Positions 1 through 5,131 of a stretch of DNA of 7,430 nt are shown piece by piece. Numbering within the stretch: position 1 is the stretch's first letter; each line of letters starts with the position of its first letter. Under the pieces are notes generated by a model. The model saw nothing but the letters and a program-made list of their open reading frames with translations, made no database searches and was not told the DNA's origin. The stretch spans positions 1-7,430 of the forward strand of contig JANYAA010000069.1 in the NCBI GenBank assembly GCA_025355255.1, given 5' to 3'. This DNA is from Chloroflexota bacterium (GTDB taxonomy: Bacteria; Chloroflexota; Limnocylindria; Limnocylindrales; CSP1-4). The position numbers and the translations under genes are program-made.

Positions 1-202
1 CTCTCCATCCCGCCACGCCTCGATGAAGGCCAGCCTCGCCTCCAACCATCCCGCTTGACACTGCGTTCGGGAGGGGAGTATCCAGGAAGACCGGTTCCTT
101 CCAGAGGGCCCATGCCCATGTCTCTCGCTGAACGCTGTTCGGCCAGCCAGCTGCGGCGGGCCGGAGGGCCGGGGGAGCCTGGGCGCGAGCAGGCTGGGCC
201 GC
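1..202. other. Left-edge non-coding leader region
   Basis: No gene can be supported here. Plus frame 1 is open from the edge to a TGA at 208-210. Its translation is low-complexity, rich in Pro, Gly and Arg, and has many A/T third positions, so it looks non-coding. On the minus strand, positions 1-57 read as a plausible peptide (AGWLEARLAFIEAWRDGE) with mostly G/C third positions. That could be the first codons of a divergent gene lying off the left edge, but no convincing start is visible. The stretch also holds a promoter candidate (55-84), an imperfect dyad GGAAG/CTTCC (85-89 with 98-102), and a 6-bp stem-loop AGCCTG/CAGGCT (176-181 with 190-195) just before the ribosome binding site of the next gene. 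Confidence 0.4.
55..84 (+). promoter_or_regulatory. Candidate sigma-70-type promoter for the GlcD-like gene
   Basis: A perfect -35 hexamer TTGACA lies at 55-60. Possible -10 elements are TATCCA at 79-84 (18-bp spacer) or GAGTAT at 76-81 (15-bp spacer); both are weak and the spacing is not ideal. The implied start near 88-91 would leave a leader of about 120 nt before the GTG at 213. The only downstream plus-strand gene is the FAD oxidoreductase. The -35 match is seen in the sequence; its use is inferred. Confidence 0.35.
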
Positions 203-207
203 GGGAG
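203..207 (+). promoter_or_regulatory. Shine-Dalgarno sequence that decides the GlcD-like start
   Basis: GGGAG at 203-207 is followed by a 5-nt spacer and then GTG at 213. A competing in-frame GTG at 207 overlaps the last base of this motif and could not use it, so the start at 213 is preferred. This is the only clear Shine-Dalgarno match before a gene in the window. Confidence 0.55.
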
Positions 208-212
208 TGAGC

Positions 213-1637
213 GTGCGCGAACACACCCCTGAGCGTGATCCGGAATTCTCGAAGGCGAGTCCGGAGGCGCTGCTGCGGGAGCTGCGCGCGATCCTGGCGC
301 CGGACTCGCTCATCACCGACGAGGAGCTGCTGCGGCCCTACGAGTGTGACGGCCTCTCCGCCTACCGCCGGCTGCCCCTGGCCGTGGCCCTGCCCGAGGA
401 CGAGGCCCAGGTGGTGGCCATCCTGGCTGCCTGCCACCGGGCGGGGGTGCCCATCGTGCCGCGCGGCGCCGGCACGGGGCTGTCTGGGGGCGCCGCCGGC
501 ATCGAGGGCGCGCTGACCATCTCGTTCACGCGGATGAACCGTATCCTCGAGATCGACCACGGGAATCTCACGGTCAGCGTGCAGCCGGGCGTGGTCAACG
601 CGGACCTCAAGGCGGCCGTGGCGGCGGAGGGGCTCTTCTACGCGCCTGACCCGGCGTCATATGAGAGCTGCACCATCGGTGGCAACCTGGCCACGAACGC
701 GGGCGGCCTGTGCTGCGTGAAATATGGCGTCACGCGCGACGCCGTCCTGGACCTTGAAATCGTCACGGCTGCGGGGAAGATCGTCCGCCTGGGCGGGAAG
801 AACGTGAAGGACGTGGCGGGCTACGGTCTCATGCCGCTGATCGTCGGCAGCCAGGGGACGCTGGCGCTGATCACGGAGGCTACGCTGCGCCTCCGGGCGG
901 CGCCCGCGCCGCGCACAACGCTGCTGGCCTTCTTTCCAACGGTGGACGCGGCAGGCGACGCTGTTGCCGCTATGACCGCCGGTGGCCTTGTGCCGGTGAC
1001 GCTGGAGCTGATGGACCAGTTCACGGTGCGAGCGGTAGACGATGTCCACCACCTGGGTCTTGACCGGGATGCTGCGGCCATGCTGCTGGTGGAGTCAGAT
1101 CTGCCGGGTCCAGCCGGCCTCGCCGAGATGGAGGCCGCTGAGGCCGCGTGCCAGGCCGCCGGGGCGTCCATGGTGTTGCGGGCGGCGGATCCCGTGGAGG
1201 CCGACTGGCTACGCCAGGGCCGACGCCTCGCATATCGGGCGCTGGAGGCGATAGGCGCCGCGCGCATGGAGGACATCGGCGTGCCGCGCAGCCGGATCCC
1301 CGAGATGCTGCGAGCCATCGGGGACGTCGCGGCCGCCCACAACGTCACCATCGGGACGTTTGGCCACGCGGGCGACGGCAACCTCCATCCAACGTTTGTG
1401 GTGGGCCCCGGTGAGCCCGAGGCAGTTGCGCTGGAGCGGATCACGGCCGCCAAGGCGGCGTTGTACGAAGCCGTGCTCGCGCTGGGCGGCACCGTCACCG
1501 CAGAGCACGGCATCGGCGCGTCCCGGCAGGCGTGGCTGCTCCGCCAGCGCGGTGAGGACGCCGTGGCGATGATGCGCGCTATCAAGCGCGCGCTGGACCC
1601 GGACAATCTCCTCAACCCCGGGCGCGTGCTCGGCTGA
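213..1637 (+). CDS. GlcD/D-lactate dehydrogenase-like FAD-binding oxidoreductase
   Basis: This is a flavoprotein of the VAO/PCMH superfamily (FAD_binding_4 followed by FAD-oxidase_C), the family of glycolate oxidase subunit GlcD and D-lactate dehydrogenases. Members oxidise 2-hydroxy acids and pass electrons to a partner or to quinone. Counting from the GTG at 213 (474 aa, normal family length), the FAD domain spans about residues 50-225. It contains the loop PRGAGTGLSGGA (about 83-94), then IGGNLATNAGG (about 155-165), and KYG-T. The C-terminal domain carries GHAGDGNLH (about 384-392), EHGIG (about 431-435) and the closing DPDNLLNPG. The usual Lys after EHGIGxx is Arg here, a conservative change. 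No signal peptide or membrane segment is visible, so it should be cytoplasmic. GlcE and GlcF partners are not in the window; the next gene is an unrelated flavodoxin-fold protein beyond a terminator-like hairpin. The family is certain; the substrate (glycolate, D-lactate or another 2-hydroxy acid) cannot be told. Confidence 0.93.
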   Translation: MREHTPERDPEFSKASPEALLRELRAILAPDSLITDEELLRPYECDGLSAYRRLPLAVALPEDEAQVVAILAACHRAGVPIVPRGAGTGLSGGAAGIEGALTISFTRMNRILEIDHGNLTVSVQPGVVNADLKAAVAAEGLFYAPDPASYESCTIGGNLATNAGGLCCVKYGVTRDAVLDLEIVTAAGKIVRLGGKNVKDVAGYGLMPLIVGSQGTLALITEATLRLRAAPAPRTTLLAFFPTVDAAGDAVAAMTAGGLVPVTLELMDQFTVRAVDDVHHLGLDRDAAAMLLVESDLPGPAGLAEMEAAEAACQAAGASMVLRAADPVEADWLRQGRRLAYRALEAIGAARMEDIGVPRSRIPEMLRAIGDVAAAHNVTIGTFGHAGDGNLHPTFVVGPGEPEAVALERITAAKAALYEAVLALGGTVTAEHGIGASRQAWLLRQRGEDAVAMMRAIKRALDPDNLLNPGRVLG

Positions 1638-1646
1638 CCAGCCCGA

Positions 1647-1680
1647 CGCATGGATCCTTGCGGGCCCATGCGCCCTTTTT
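1647..1680 (+). terminator. Candidate rho-independent terminator after the GlcD-like gene
   Basis: CGCATGG (1647-1653) pairs perfectly with CCATGCG (1666-1672) around a 12-nt loop. CCC and a run of five T (1676-1680) follow. An alternative 4-bp stem GGGC/GCCC (1662-1665 with 1672-1675) abuts the T-run directly. The element begins 10 nt after the TGA at 1635-1637. The long loop makes it weaker than a classic terminator, but its place just after a stop codon, and its T-run in such GC-rich DNA, support the call. Confidence 0.5.
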
Positions 1681-1704
1681 GCAGGTGCCCGTTCGGGCCG
1701 CGCA

Positions 1705-1736
1705 GGGGCCCGTCGGCCCTCCCGGGCGACGGCCCC
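1705..1736 (+). other. Bulged hairpin upstream of the flavodoxin gene
   Basis: This is a 13-bp GC-rich stem-loop: GGGG/CCCC, CCGTC/GACGG and GCCC/GGGC, with single-base bulges at 1709 and 1715 on the 5' arm and a TCCC loop. It ends 18 nt before the ATG at 1755 and has no T-tract. It could be a second transcription barrier after the GlcD-like gene or a structured leader if transcription reads through. Its role is unknown. Confidence 0.4.
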
Positions 1737-1742
1737 CACCGC

Positions 1743-1748
1743 GACGAT
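1743..1748 (+). promoter_or_regulatory. Weak -10-like hexamer before the flavodoxin gene
   Basis: GACGAT keeps the A at position 2 and the T at position 6 of a -10 element and lies exactly 6 nt before the ATG at 1755. This is the same spacing as the better TANNNT boxes before the DUF255 and tatA genes. There is no -35 match and no Shine-Dalgarno sequence. On its own this is weak evidence. Confidence 0.2.
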
Positions 1749-1754
1749 CCGTTC

Positions 1755-2333
1755 ATGGTCATGCGGTGCGTCCTCGTAGCATTCTCCAGCCGGACCGGCT
1801 CCACCGCCGGCACCGCGTCCCTCATCGCTGCCGAACTGCGTTCAGCGGGCCTCGCGGTGGATCTGCGGCCGGCAGCCGACGTTGAGAGCGTCGCCGTCTA
1901 CGACGGCATCGTCCTCGGCAGCGGCATGTTTGTCGCCAGTCGCGCATCAGACGGCGGCGGCTTCCTCAGGCGGTTTGCCGGCGCCATTGCTCCGCGCCCG
2001 GTGTGGCTCTTCTGTGTTGGCCCCCTTGGTCGCGAGCCCGCCGGCTCACCGGGGGTCGAGCGTGTAGAGCGACACGAGTGCGGCGCCGTTGCGGTGGCGC
2101 GCTCCATCAACGCGCGGGGCGTCGCCGCATTCGGGACGCCTGGACTTGGGTCGGAGGCTGATGCTGTGGCCCGCCTGCTGCCCGTGGACCCCGCGGACGT
2201 CCGCGCCTGGGCCCGCGCTATTGCCGCTGAGCTGACGGCGAATGTCCCGGCAACAGCGACCCTGCGCACCCGCCGCGGCCGCCACCACCGTGGCGCACGC
2301 GGGCCGCGACCGGTCATCGCCAGCGTCGGCTGA
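1755..2333 (+). CDS. Flavodoxin-domain protein, HemG-like
   Basis: The 192-residue protein has a flavodoxin fold resembling the HemG/menaquinone-dependent protoporphyrinogen IX dehydrogenase group and related flavodoxin-domain proteins of high-GC bacteria. These bind FMN; HemG itself oxidises protoporphyrinogen IX in haem synthesis. Strand 1 and the phosphate loop read VLVAFSSRTGSTAGTA (6-21), giving the S/T-rich FMN-phosphate loop. GIVLGSGMFVASR (51-63) and PVWLFCVGPLG (82-92) are the second and third flavin-contacting strands, and VRAWARAIAAEL (149-160) is the usual last helix. A basic, disordered-looking tail (about 161-192, including TRRGRHHRGARG) follows. The frame is open back to 1650, but the peptide encoded before 1755 looks non-coding, so ATG 1755 or ATG 1761 is the start. 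No membrane segment is seen. Fold confidence is high. The enzymatic assignment is tentative because the HemG-type His-rich segment before the last helix is shortened. Confidence 0.82.
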   Translation: MVMRCVLVAFSSRTGSTAGTASLIAAELRSAGLAVDLRPAADVESVAVYDGIVLGSGMFVASRASDGGGFLRRFAGAIAPRPVWLFCVGPLGREPAGSPGVERVERHECGAVAVARSINARGVAAFGTPGLGSEADAVARLLPVDPADVRAWARAIAAELTANVPATATLRTRRGRHHRGARGPRPVIASVG

Positions 2334-2385
2334 TCGGCACCTGCAAGCCGGGCAAGCGGACGACACCGCAGACGCCGTTCGCCGC

Positions 2386-2391
2386 TAGTAT
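2386..2391 (+). promoter_or_regulatory. -10 element for leaderless transcription of the DUF255 gene
   Basis: TAGTAT (a TANNNT -10 hexamer) ends 6 nt before the ATG at 2398, so transcription would begin at or next to the start codon. No Shine-Dalgarno sequence lies between them and no good -35 is visible. The layout matches leaderless promoters known in Actinomycetota and Deinococcota. It is inferred from position and motif only. Confidence 0.5.
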
Positions 2392-2397
2392 CCCGAC

Positions 2398-4494
2398 ATG
2401 GCCTATTCCGCTGGCTCCGGCAGACGCCCCAATCGGCTCGCGGGCGAGACCAGCCCGTACCTGCTCCAGCATGCCCACAACCCGGTGGACTGGTACCCGT
2501 GGGGCGCAGAGGCGCTCGAGCGCGCAGCGGCGCTGGACAGGCCGATCATGCTCTCCATCGGCTACGCGGCCTGCCACTGGTGCCACGTCATGGAGCGCGA
2601 ATCCTTTGAGGATCTCGAGACCGCGCGCGTCCTGAACGAGGGCTTCGTCCCCATCAAGGTGGACCGCGAGGAGCGGCCAGACCTGGACCAGCTCTACATG
2701 GGCGCGGTGCAGGCGCTTACTGGGCAGGGCGGCTGGCCGCTCACGGTGTTCCTCACGCCGGACGGGAGCCCCTTCTACGGCGGCACCTACTTCCCGCCAG
2801 TGCCCCGCCACGGGATGCCCGCGTTCCCCCAGGTCCTCGAGGGCGTCCTGCGCGTCTGGGCTGGTGAGCGCTCGCGCGTGACCGATACAGCCGCCGCCGT
2901 GGTGGCGGCGATCGCCGAATCGTCGCCCATGGGTGTGGCCCAGGCTGGGCTGCCCGGGCCGGCGCTGCTGGCCGACGCAGCAGCCGACGTTGCAGCCGCG
3001 TTTGACGGCGTCAACGGCGGCTGGGGTCGGGCGCCCAAGTTCCCGCAGCCGATGACTGTGGAGTTCCTGCTGCGCCATCACGTCGCCACCGGCGACCCGC
3101 GGCCGCTCGCCGTAGCTCGCAGGACGCTCGATGCCATGGCTGCGGGGGGCCTCCGCGATCAGTTGGGCGGCGGCTTCCACCGCTACGCCACAGACGCGGC
3201 CTGGCTGGTGCCGCACTTTGAGCAGATGCTGTACGACAACGCGCAGCTGGCACGGGTCTATGTCCACGCCTGGGCGCTGACCGGCGATGGCGCCTACCTC
3301 ACTGTGGCAACGGGTGTGCTGGACGCGCTCCTGCGCGACCTCCGGACGCCCGGTGGTGGCTTTGCGGCGAGCCTGGATGCCGACACCGATGGCGTTGAGG
3401 GCCGCACTTACACCTGGCCGGCGGGCGAGATCCGCGAGCTGCTGGGGGAGGAAGCGCCGCTGTTCGAAGCGGCGTATGGCGTGACCGAGCAAGGGAACTG
3501 GGAGGGCGTCACCATCCTGTCACGCGTCACGGACGATGGTGCGCTGGCCGGACGGTTTGGCTGGCCGGAGCGCGAGGTGGTCACGCGTCTGGCCGGCTCG
3601 CGTGCCCGGCTGCTGGAGGCCCGCGCCGTTCGTCCTCAGCCGGCAAGGGACGACAAGGTGCTGGCTGCGTGGAACGGCCTGGCGATCGCTGCGCTGGCGG
3701 ACGCCTCACGGGCCATCGACGCCGGGGCGCCGCAGCTGGCGGAGCGGGCGACGGCCTACCGCTCGGCAGCTAGTGCCGCGGCCGCCGACGTGCTGGGCGG
3801 GCTGCGCCTGGCGCCGGGGCGGCTTCGGCGCTCGTGGAAGGACGGGCGAGGCACGGCGGACGGCGTGCTGGAGGATTACGCCAACCTTGCCGAGGGCCTG
3901 CTGGCGCTGTCCGAGGCCACCGGTGACGACCGCTGGTACCGCGAGACGGCGGCCCTGGCCGACGCGATGCTCGAGCGGTTCGGCGATCCCGTGGGCGGCT
4001 TCTTCGATACCGCCGTCGATGCCGAGGCGCTCGTGATACGGCCGCGGGACGCGCAGGACAACGCGGTTCCCTCCGGGGGGGCCATGGCCGCGACCGTGCT
4101 GCTCAAGCTCGCCGCGCTGTCCGGCGAGCCGAGCTACCAGGCGGCGGCAGATCGGGCGATCGGCTCGGTGTCGGTGCTGATGGCCCGGCACCCGATGGCG
4201 GCGGGTCAATGGCTGGGAGCCTTCGAGATGGCGCACCACGGGCTAGCTGAGGTGGCGATTGCGGGCGATCCCGACGACGAGGCGACGTTGCGCCTTGTCC
4301 GGACAGCCAATCGCGGGTACCACCCGTTCCGGGTGCTGGCCTTTGGCGGCACGCCGGCGACGAGCGCGGTCCCGCTGCTCCGCGACCGGTTCATGCTAAA
4401 CGGGCGACCGACCGCGTTTGTGTGCCGCAGCTTCGCCTGCCGCCAGCCTGTGCACGAGCCGGAGGCGCTGGACGCGCTGCTCGCGGGCACCTAG
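2398..4494 (+). CDS. DUF255 thioredoxin-fold/alpha-barrel protein (YyaL/SPATA20 family)
   Basis: A complete 698-aa member of the family typified by Bacillus subtilis YyaL and animal SPATA20; the length is normal. The N-terminal DUF255 thioredoxin-like domain (about 11-175) starts with [21 protein letters not shown]. It carries the redox-type CHWC motif (C59, C62), [10 protein letters not shown], and [15 protein letters not shown] followed by GGTYFPP. The rest is an (alpha/alpha) barrel like six-hairpin glycosidases, with conserved segments [17 protein letters not shown] and [12 protein letters not shown] (250-284), [14 protein letters not shown] (325-338) and [12 protein letters not shown] (417-428). 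The C-terminus has the usual cysteine pair (C676, C681) before QPV and ends normally. No signal peptide or membrane segment is present, so it should be cytoplasmic. The biochemical role of this family is not established; a thiol-redox or sugar-related activity is only suggested by the folds. Its start lies 64 nt after the flavodoxin stop, and it has its own -10 box, so it is probably transcribed separately. It converges on tatA. Confidence 0.95.
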   Translation: MAYSAGSGRRPNRLAGETSPYLLQHAHNPVDWYPWGAEALERAAALDRPIMLSIGYAACHWCHVMERESFEDLETARVLNEGFVPIKVDREERPDLDQLYMGAVQALTGQGGWPLTVFLTPDGSPFYGGTYFPPVPRHGMPAFPQVLEGVLRVWAGERSRVTDTAAAVVAAIAESSPMGVAQAGLPGPALLADAAADVAAAFDGVNGGWGRAPKFPQPMTVEFLLRHHVATGDPRPLAVARRTLDAMAAGGLRDQLGGGFHRYATDAAWLVPHFEQMLYDNAQLARVYVHAWALTGDGAYLTVATGVLDALLRDLRTPGGGFAASLDADTDGVEGRTYTWPAGEIRELLGEEAPLFEAAYGVTEQGNWEGVTILSRVTDDGALAGRFGWPEREVVTRLAGSRARLLEARAVRPQPARDDKVLAAWNGLAIAALADASRAIDAGAPQLAERATAYRSAASAAAADVLGGLRLAPGRLRRSWKDGRGTADGVLEDYANLAEGLLALSEATGDDRWYRETAALADAMLERFGDPVGGFFDTAVDAEALVIRPRDAQDNAVPSGGAMAATVLLKLAALSGEPSYQAAADRAIGSVSVLMARHPMAAGQWLGAFEMAHHGLAEVAIAGDPDDEATLRLVRTANRGYHPFRVLAFGGTPATSAVPLLRDRFMLNGRPTAFVCRSFACRQPVHEPEALDALLAGT

Positions 4495-4515
4495 CCCACC
4501 GAGTGCGGCTGGGCT
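4493..4515. terminator. Candidate shared terminator between convergent genes
   Basis: AGCCCA (4493-4498, including the last two bases of the TAG stop) pairs with TGGGCT (4510-4515) around an 11-nt loop. It occupies nearly the whole 24-bp gap between the convergent DUF255 and tatA genes. On the plus strand it is followed by the modest U-rich stretch TGTT; on the minus strand there is no T-run. With a 6-bp stem and poor T-tract, the call rests mainly on position. Confidence 0.35.
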
Positions 4516-4518
4516 TGT

Positions 4519-4698
4519 TCAGGCCTGCGTGTCGTCCTTGCGGTCGGCGGCGTCCTGCTTCATGCCGTCAATCTCCTTGCGCGTCTCCTTGACGCCCTGG
4601 CCAAAGGCCTTGCCGAGGATGGGCAGCGTCTTTGGGCCGCGCCAGACGAGCACGACGATGAGGATGATGATGAGGAGCAGCATCAGGTCGGTAGGCAT
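4519..4698 (-). CDS. tatA: Twin-arginine translocase subunit TatA/TatE
   Basis: This small 59-residue protein reads MPTDLMLLLIIILIVVLVWR and then GPKTLPILGKAFGQGVKETR, ending in a charged tail KEIDGMKQDAADRKDDTQA. That is the TatA/E plan: a short N-terminal membrane helix (about 5-19), the GPK-LP hinge (21-26), an amphipathic helix lying on the membrane (about 25-43) and a short charged cytoplasmic tail. TatA oligomers form the conduit through which the Tat system exports folded proteins after TatC recognises the twin-arginine signal. The family usually has Phe-Gly at the hinge; here it is Trp-Arg-Gly, so the Phe position is Arg. No TatB or TatC gene lies nearby, which is common in genomes with scattered tat genes. 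There is no Shine-Dalgarno sequence; a -10-like TACCAT lies exactly 6 nt upstream, which supports both the ATG and a leaderless transcript. The gene is short and opposite to its neighbours, so it is easily missed. Confidence 0.9.
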   Translation of the reverse strand: MPTDLMLLLIIILIVVLVWRGPKTLPILGKAFGQGVKETRKEIDGMKQDAADRKDDTQA

Positions 4699-4704
4699 GG
4701 GCGG

Positions 4705-4710
4705 ATGGTA
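4705..4710 (-). promoter_or_regulatory. -10 element for leaderless transcription of tatA
   Basis: Read on the minus strand, TACCAT (TANNNT) is followed by 6 nt and then the tatA ATG. This is the same geometry as the DUF255 promoter on the other strand. There is no recognisable -35 17 bp upstream, where the sequence is a G/C run. The motif and spacing are seen; promoter function is inferred. Confidence 0.45.
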
Positions 4711-4754
4711 GCAGCGACGTCACGGGCGGGGGGCCGCAGGTCCCGGGCATTCCA

Positions 4755-4785
4755 GTGTTGGGGACCCTGCCGAAGGTCCCAGCAC
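4755..4785. other. 11-bp hairpin upstream of tatA
   Basis: GTGTT (4755-4759) pairs with AGCAC (4781-4785) with one G-U pair, and GGGACC (4761-4766) pairs with GGTCCC (4775-4780). There is a single bulged G at 4760 and an 8-nt loop. It lies 57-87 nt upstream of the tatA start on that gene's coding strand. No T-tract follows on either strand, so it is not an obvious terminator. It could be an operator-like dyad or part of an RNA. Confidence 0.4.
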
Positions 4786-5001
4786 GTCCCCGATCAACGG
4801 GCAACGCGGCCCGGGCGCAGCGCGTCGTCCAGGCGGCACACTGACCGCAGGCTCAAGACAGACGGGTTGCGCACGCAGGCCGAATGCAAGAGCCGGCCTC
4901 GCACACAACCGCCTGGACCTGGCAGGGTTCAGCATCGGCCGGGGAGGACCCACCCCCAACCCGGCTACCACATCGCACCGCGGCAAGGCGTTGGCTTCCG
5001 G

Positions 5002-5020
5002 CCTCCTCCCCTCCCCCTCC
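5002..5020. repeat. Pyrimidine tract with G-rich complement
   Basis: Nineteen consecutive C/T bases (CCTCCTCCCCTCCCCCTCC) form a purine-only G-rich strand on the minus side, with runs GG, GGGGG, GGGG, GG and GG. The minus strand could form a two-layer G-quadruplex. It is non-coding and lies about 95 bp upstream of the lhr -10 candidate. Any function is speculative. Confidence 0.4.
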
Positions 5021-5049
5021 ACCGGGGGCTGACGCAGCAGCGGCTCCCA

Positions 5050-5077
5050 GATCGGCGGGCTACCCGGCCCGCCGATC
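5050..5077. other. Perfect 11-bp inverted repeat upstream of lhr
   Basis: GATCGGCGGGC (5050-5060) and GCCCGCCGATC (5067-5077) are perfectly complementary around a 6-nt centre, TACCCG. This is the strongest dyad in the window. It ends 39 bp before the TATACT box of lhr, a position that would suit a regulator site or the barrier end of an upstream transcript. No T-run follows on either strand. Confidence 0.55.
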
Positions 5078-5116
5078 GCGATTCCCGGGGCAAACCGCAG
5101 GACGCTTCGTCGCGCC

Positions 5117-5122
5117 TATACT
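5117..5122 (+). promoter_or_regulatory. -10 element upstream of lhr
   Basis: TATACT matches five of six bases of the TATAAT consensus and ends 9 nt before the TTG start at 5132. The transcript would start around 5129-5132, giving almost no leader. No Shine-Dalgarno sequence or clear -35 is visible. This is the best -10 match in the intergenic region. Confidence 0.5.
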
Positions 5123-5131
5123 CGCGGTCCC

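Larger units (their letters stand above)
4711..5116. other. Long divergent intergenic region between tatA and lhr
   Basis: About 400 bp separate the two promoter candidates. Open frames here give Pro/Arg/Gly-rich translations unlike any family, and codon use does not resemble that of the neighbouring genes. I therefore see no protein gene. No tRNA, tmRNA, RNase P or SRP RNA could be recognised. The region does contain hairpins at 4755-4785 and 5050-5077, a pyrimidine tract at 5002-5020, and complementary GGGTT (4925-4929) and AACCC (4958-4962) arms that would enclose a C/G-rich fold. It could hold an unrecognised structured RNA or a degraded gene. Confidence 0.5.

Noticed and set aside
1..57. 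Minus-strand peptide AGWLEARLAFIEAWRDGE at the left edge as a partial gene
   Set aside because: Codon use is plausible, but the stretch is under 20 residues, no clear start or ribosome binding site is visible, and it matches no family I recognise. It is noted only in the edge region.
1..210. Plus-strand open frame running into the GlcD-like gene with a 4-base GTGA overlap at 207-210
   Set aside because: The overlap looks like translational coupling, but the translation is low-complexity and its third positions are far less GC-rich than in the real genes. It appears to be open by chance in GC-rich DNA.
106..1671. Ten-base repeat GGGCCCATGC at 106-115 and 1662-1671
   Set aside because: Repeats of this length are expected by chance many times in a 7.4-kb GC-rich window, and the two contexts differ.
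1650..1754. Upstream extension of the flavodoxin frame to ATG 1650
   Set aside because: The extension would add a 35-residue Cys/Pro/Arg-rich leader encoded by the terminator and hairpin region. The flavodoxin fold starts right after ATG 1755/1761.
4915..4931. Minus-strand sequence TGAACCCTGCCAGGTCC resembling the 5' arm of SRP RNA domain IV
   Set aside because: The match stops after GGTCC: the required GGAA-type loop and the 3' arm (GGAAGCAGC-like) are absent. The diagnostic hairpin cannot form, so this is taken as coincidence.
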